Shown here: piece after piece, positions 60,490 to 64,000 of the stretch
Layout of the letters: each line of letters begins with the position of its first letter
How positions within the stretch are numbered: the first letter of the stretch is position 1
NCBI RefSeq assembly: GCF_008329945.1
Contig: NZ_CP035807.1
Span: 2,604,001-2,668,000 of the forward strand
DNA: 64,000 nt
Direction of reading: 5' to 3'
Origin: Thiospirochaeta perfilievii
GTDB lineage: Bacteria; Spirochaetota; Spirochaetia; DSM-2461
Notes under the pieces: model-generated
Database searches by the model: none
What the model was told of the DNA's origin: nothing
Seen by the model: only the letters and a program-made list of their open reading frames with translations
Translations under genes and position numbers: made by a program

Positions 60490-61785
60490 TTAAACTATAT
60501 ACTCTTTTAATTGACTCTTAATTTTATTTGATACTGATACGATAACTTCTATACCATTATCCATATACTCTTCTTTTAATACTGTTCCCTCTCTTTTAAG
60601 TAAGGCTATTATATCCCATCTATCTAAGGGTATTAGAAGTTTTATCTCAGAGTGGAGTTCTAAAAGTAGAGTGTTTACCCTCTCCCTTAGGTTATCTACA
60701 CCCTCTCCTGTATATGTTGAAATTTTTACTGCATTTGGGAATTTGAGGAGATTTAATTCTTCAATAGACCCTTCTTTGAGGGCGTCAATTTTATTTAAAA
60801 CTGTTATTATTTTTTTATCCTTAATCCCCAGGTCCTCTAGGACTTCAAGGGTTACAGTATGGTGATGCATTATATTTGGATTGGTTATATCTAATACATG
60901 AATTATAAAGTCAGCAAAGGCTGCCTCTTCAAGGGTCGATTTAAAGGCATCTACAAGGTCATGGGGTAGCTTTCTAATAAATCCTACTGTATCGGTTAAT
61001 ATAAACTCTCGACCACCTGGTAAAGATATCTTTCTAGAGGTTGGGTCTAGTGTCGCAAACAGTTTATCTTCGGCTAGAACATCACTACCTGTTAAAAAGT
61101 TCAATAGTGATGATTTCCCTGCATTTGTATATCCAACAATAGCTGCGGAAGGAACAGGACGTTCGGCCCTTTTTTTTCGCATTAGTTCCCTGGTTTTTTT
61201 TACCTCTTTAATCTCTTTTTTAAGTGAGGTTATGTATTTTAAAACCATTCTTCTATCACTCTCTAATTGGGTCTCCCCCTTACCTCTATTACCCTTTGCT
61301 CCACCTCTTTGTCTAGATAGATGGGTCCAGGCCCTTGTAAGCCGTGGTAGGGAGTACTCTAATCTTGCAAGTTGTACTTGGAGTGTTGCTTCCTTTGTAT
61401 TTGCCCTATCTGCAAATATATCTAATATTACTTCCTGCCTATCAATAACAGTCATTCCAGCTTGTTCTTCAATATTACGTTGTTGTCTTGGTGATAATTC
61501 TGCATCAAAAATAATTAAATCTGCATTGATACTTTTTGCCTTTTCTACTAACTCTTCTAACTTTCCAGAACCTATAAATAGTTTTGGGTTAGGTTCCCTA
61601 ATTATTGCTAATTCGGAATCGACAACATTAATACCCATTGTATCAACAAGGGATTTAAGCTCATCAAGATGCTCTTGGGCATCGATATCACTCTCCCCTC
61701 TCTCTCTTATTCCAACAAGGAAGGCTGCTTCGCACTTCTCTGATAATATATTTCCATTGTCTACTAATTCTAAATCACTACTCAT
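60490..61785 (-). CDS. hflX: HflX ribosome-associated GTPase
   Basis: 431 residues. N-terminal HflX domain (LKSLVDTMGINVVDS, FIGSGKLEEL, LIIFDAELSPRQQRN), coiled helix, then G domain: G1 GYTNAGKSSLL, G3 DTVGFI, G4 NKID, C-terminal helical tail. HflX splits stalled 70S ribosomes under stress. It is convergent with the DUF5312-like gene (2 nt apart). A leaderless-type -10 box TATTAT (61792-61797) ends 6 nt before its ATG. Confidence 0.96.
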   Translation of the reverse strand: MSSDLELVDNGNILSEKCEAAFLVGIRERGESDIDAQEHLDELKSLVDTMGINVVDSELAIIREPNPKLFIGSGKLEELVEKAKSINADLIIFDAELSPRQQRNIEEQAGMTVIDRQEVILDIFADRANTKEATLQVQLARLEYSLPRLTRAWTHLSRQRGGAKGNRGKGETQLESDRRMVLKYITSLKKEIKEVKKTRELMRKKRAERPVPSAAIVGYTNAGKSSLLNFLTGSDVLAEDKLFATLDPTSRKISLPGGREFILTDTVGFIRKLPHDLVDAFKSTLEEAAFADFIIHVLDITNPNIMHHHTVTLEVLEDLGIKDKKIITVLNKIDALKEGSIEELNLLKFPNAVKISTYTGEGVDNLRERVNTLLLELHSEIKLLIPLDRWDIIALLKREGTVLKEEYMDNGIEVIVSVSNKIKSQLKEYIV

Positions 61786-61791
61786 ATCTAC

Positions 61792-61797
61792 ATAATA
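61792..61797 (-). promoter_or_regulatory. Candidate -10 box of leaderless hflX transcript
   Basis: TATTAT on the minus strand ends 6 nt before the ATG (61785); -35-like TTTATA at 17 nt. No SD. Confidence 0.5.
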
Positions 61798-61830
61798 AGT
61801 TATTAAAGGATATATATAAAGAGATTTGTA

Positions 61831-61859
61831 TTGACATTTTTTTGAACTTTAGATAATTT
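61831..61859 (+). promoter_or_regulatory. adhE promoter
   Basis: TTGACA (61831-61836), 17-nt spacer, TAATTT (61854-61859), leader ~55 nt, SD AGGAGAG before the ATG at 61918. No Rex-type TTGTGA-n-TCACAA site is seen. Confidence 0.7.
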
Positions 61860-61917
61860 TATATTGATAAATAAATATAGATTAAATAATATTGATATAA
61901 TATATAGGAGAGAAGCT

Positions 61918-64000
61918 ATGGAACAAAAGAAAAAAGCTACAATGAGTATTGGTGAATTGGATTCTGTCTTAGAGAGAGTAAGCGCTAGCCAGAAATTGTA
62001 TAGTAACTACGATCAAAGCCAGGTGGATGAGATCTTTAGGGTTGCTTCTATTAGAGCAAATGAAAATAGAATCTCTCTAGCTAAAGCTGCAGCAACAGAG
62101 ACAGGTATGGGGATAATGGAGGATAAGGTAATAAAAAATCACTTTGCCTCTGAGTTTATTTTTCATCAATATAAGGATGCTAAAACATGTGGAATTATAG
62201 AAGAGGATAAGGCTTATGGTATTAAAAAAATAGCTGAACCCTACGGTGTTATTTGTGCGATTATTCCAACAACAAATCCTACATCAACAGCAATTTTTAA
62301 GTGTTTAATAGCTCTTAAAACTAGAAATGCTGTGGTTATATCTCCCCATCCTAGGGCAAAAAATGCAACTATAGAAGCAGCTAGAATTATACGTGACGCA
62401 GCTGTTGAGGCAGGAGCACCAAAGGATTTAATTGGTTGGGTTACAGAGCCTTCTATGGAGTTATCTAACCATTTAATGACTCACCCAAAAATAAATCTGA
62501 TTTTAGCTACCGGTGGACCTGGTATGGTTAAGGCTGCTTACTCATCTGGTAAACCTGCAATAGGTGTAGGGGCAGGGAACACTCCTGCTGTAATAGACGA
62601 GAGTGCGGATTTAAAAACAGCAGTTTCATCTATTTTATTAAGTAAAACCTTTGATAATGGAGTAATTTGTGCCTCTGAACAATCAGTAATTGCCCATAAA
62701 GATGTTTACAAAGCTGTTAAAGATGAGTTTAAGGCTAGGGGAGCCCATATATTATCTAAGGATGAGAAAGAGAAGGTTGGAAAGTTAATTCTTAATGAAA
62801 AGGGAATGATTAATCCAGCTATTGTTGGTCAATCAGCTTTTACAATTGCAAAACTTGCTGGGTTTGATGTTGATCCTAAAGCTAAAGTTTTAATTGGAGA
62901 GGTTTCAAAGACTGATGTTAGCGAACCTTTTGCCCATGAGAAGCTATCCCCAATTTTAGCTCTATATAGTGGTAAGGACTTTGATGAAATATTAGATAAA
63001 GGGCGACTTCTTATCGAGTTAGGTGGATTTGGACATACATCAGTATTATACACTGATTTAAGAAATCAAGACCGTATTAATGAGTTTGGTCATATTATGA
63101 AAACAGGTCGTGTACTAATAAATACCCCTGCATCCCAGGGTGCCATAGGTGACCTATACAACTTTAAATTAGCTCCATCTCTAACTCTTGGTTGTGGATC
63201 CTGGGGAGGAAACTCGGTTAGTGAAAATGTAGGTATTAAGCATCTTCTTAATATTAAAACAATAGCAGAGAGGAGAGAGAATATGTTATGGTTTAAGATT
63301 CCACCAAAAATTTATCATAAGCCTGGGTGTATGCCTTTAGCTTTAACAGAGCTTAAGGGTAAAAAAAGAGCTTTTATTGTAACGGATGTTGCACTTTATA
63401 AATTAGGATATGTTGAGCAGGTTACATCTGTATTAGAAGAAATGAATATCGACTGCGAGGTATTTTTTGATGTAGAACCTGATCCAACTATGTCTATGGT
63501 TAATAAGGGACTAGAGAGAATTAACTCATTTAAACCAGATACTATTGTGGCTTTAGGTGGTGGATCTCCTATGGATGCTGCAAAAATTATGTGGCTTTTA
63601 TATGAACATCCAGAGGTTAAATTCGAGGGTCTTGCCCTAAGATTTATGGATATAGAGAAGAGAATTTACTCTTTCCCTGAAATGGGTAAAAAAGCAAATA
63701 TGGTTGCAATCCCTACAACATCTGGTACAGGTTCCGAGGTTACTCCCTTTGCTGTTGTAACAGATGATAAAACTGGGATGAAGTACCCAATTGCTGACTA
63801 CGCTTTAACACCAAACATTGCAATTATTGATTCTCAATTAGTTGAATCTATGCCTAAAGGGTTAACTGCTGCTTCAGGAATAGATGCTGTTACCCACTCA
63901 TTAGAAGCTTTTGCATCTATTATGTCTACAGACTATACAAATGGTATCGCCCTAGAGTCTTTACGACTTCTTTTTAAATATTTACCTGATGCATATAAAA
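61918..64000 (+). CDS. adhE: Bifunctional acetaldehyde-CoA/alcohol dehydrogenase (partial)
   Basis: 694 residues are visible of an expected ~870; the gene leaves the window in the ADH half. N-terminal aldehyde dehydrogenase: VICAIIPTTNPTSTAIFK, GVGAGNTPAV, catalytic Cys in DNGVICASEQS. C-terminal iron alcohol dehydrogenase begins ~residue 450: VALGGGSPMDAAKIMW, IPTTSGTGSEVTPFAV and the iron ligand His in DAVTHSLEAF. Converts acetyl-CoA to ethanol and reoxidises NADH; the main fermentation end reaction. SD AGGAG, strong promoter. Confidence 0.98.
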   Translation, partial: MEQKKKATMSIGELDSVLERVSASQKLYSNYDQSQVDEIFRVASIRANENRISLAKAAATETGMGIMEDKVIKNHFASEFIFHQYKDAKTCGIIEEDKAYGIKKIAEPYGVICAIIPTTNPTSTAIFKCLIALKTRNAVVISPHPRAKNATIEAARIIRDAAVEAGAPKDLIGWVTEPSMELSNHLMTHPKINLILATGGPGMVKAAYSSGKPAIGVGAGNTPAVIDESADLKTAVSSILLSKTFDNGVICASEQSVIAHKDVYKAVKDEFKARGAHILSKDEKEKVGKLILNEKGMINPAIVGQSAFTIAKLAGFDVDPKAKVLIGEVSKTDVSEPFAHEKLSPILALYSGKDFDEILDKGRLLIELGGFGHTSVLYTDLRNQDRINEFGHIMKTGRVLINTPASQGAIGDLYNFKLAPSLTLGCGSWGGNSVSENVGIKHLLNIKTIAERRENMLWFKIPPKIYHKPGCMPLALTELKGKKRAFIVTDVALYKLGYVEQVTSVLEEMNIDCEVFFDVEPDPTMSMVNKGLERINSFKPDTIVALGGGSPMDAAKIMWLLYEHPEVKFEGLALRFMDIEKRIYSFPEMGKKANMVAIPTTSGTGSEVTPFAVVTDDKTGMKYPIADYALTPNIAIIDSQLVESMPKGLTAASGIDAVTHSLEAFASIMSTDYTNGIALESLRLLFKYLPDAYK

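Noticed and set aside
61800-61917. Redox (Rex) operator upstream of adhE
   Set aside because: No TTGTGA-n6-TCACAA-like sequence in the leader or promoter.

Overview
The window is low-GC bacterial chromosome with genes on both strands, short intergenic gaps and many small operons. The best guess is a free-living, fermentative spirochaete (Spirochaetaceae-like). The evidence is a 1005-aa TPR membrane protein resembling the periplasmic flagellar collar protein FlcA, a 507-aa protein resembling the spirochaete DUF5312 family, a LysM-ended lipoprotein, several short lipoproteins with spirochaete-style lipoboxes, and AdhE, enolase and glycogen phosphorylase with no respiratory genes. Assignment below family level is not possible from the sequence alone.

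Layout. 0-7.4 kb: a histidine kinase/response regulator pair (regulator cut by the window edge), then a right-to-left run ilvD-fetA-fetB-RluA synthase, and a HAD phosphatase. 7.4-12.2 kb: rpsD, a stand-alone HPt protein, a U32 protease plus DUF1007-NicO metal transporter operon, a chemoreceptor remnant and a solute-binding protein. 12.2-18.1 kb: a five-gene envelope export operon (ABC ATPase, two FtsX-type permeases, LolA-like protein, outer-membrane barrel). 18.1-23.3 kb: lipoprotein, Cys-cluster protein, AzlCD (azlC frameshifted), acyl-activating enzyme, RadC, CmpB-like membrane protein. 23.3-28.7 kb: a second histidine kinase with a pseudo-receiver/PilZ partner, HAD, EamA and enolase. 28.8-34.7 kb: frameshifted proS, a UPF0158-GNAT fusion, an acyltransferase, VapBC, HAD and a secreted glycogen-binding-like protein. 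34.7-40.6 kb: flcA-like gene, ilvE and a very highly expressed outer-membrane protein. 40.6-43.3 kb is the most accessory-looking part: a ParE-type toxin-antitoxin module bracketed by a duplication of the porin terminator, ssb, and an AAA/DUF4143 ATPase. 43.3-64 kb: GNAT, RimK-like ligase, spirochaete unknowns, vWA protein, glgP, hom, LysM lipoprotein, UgpC/MsmX ATPase, sugar-binding lipoprotein, radical SAM protein, frameshifted aminotransferase, DUF5312-like protein, hflX and the start of adhE.

Function. Carbon flow is visible as glycogen (glgP), sugar uptake (UgpC/MsmX and binding lipoprotein), glycolysis (eno) and ethanol (adhE). Amino-acid genes are ilvD, ilvE, hom and azlCD. Envelope genes (export operon, major barrel, lipoproteins, LysM protein, flcA-like gene) are over-represented.

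Two cross-cutting observations stand out. First, many genes without a Shine-Dalgarno sequence have a sigma-70-type -10 hexamer ending almost exactly 6 nt before the start codon, often with a good -35 box 17 nt further up. This predicts widespread leaderless transcripts. Second, azlC, proS (twice) and an aminotransferase are broken by single-base deletions, three of the four in A/T homopolymers. This points to sequencing error or to slippage. No rRNA, tRNA, CRISPR array, insertion sequence or prophage was recognised.
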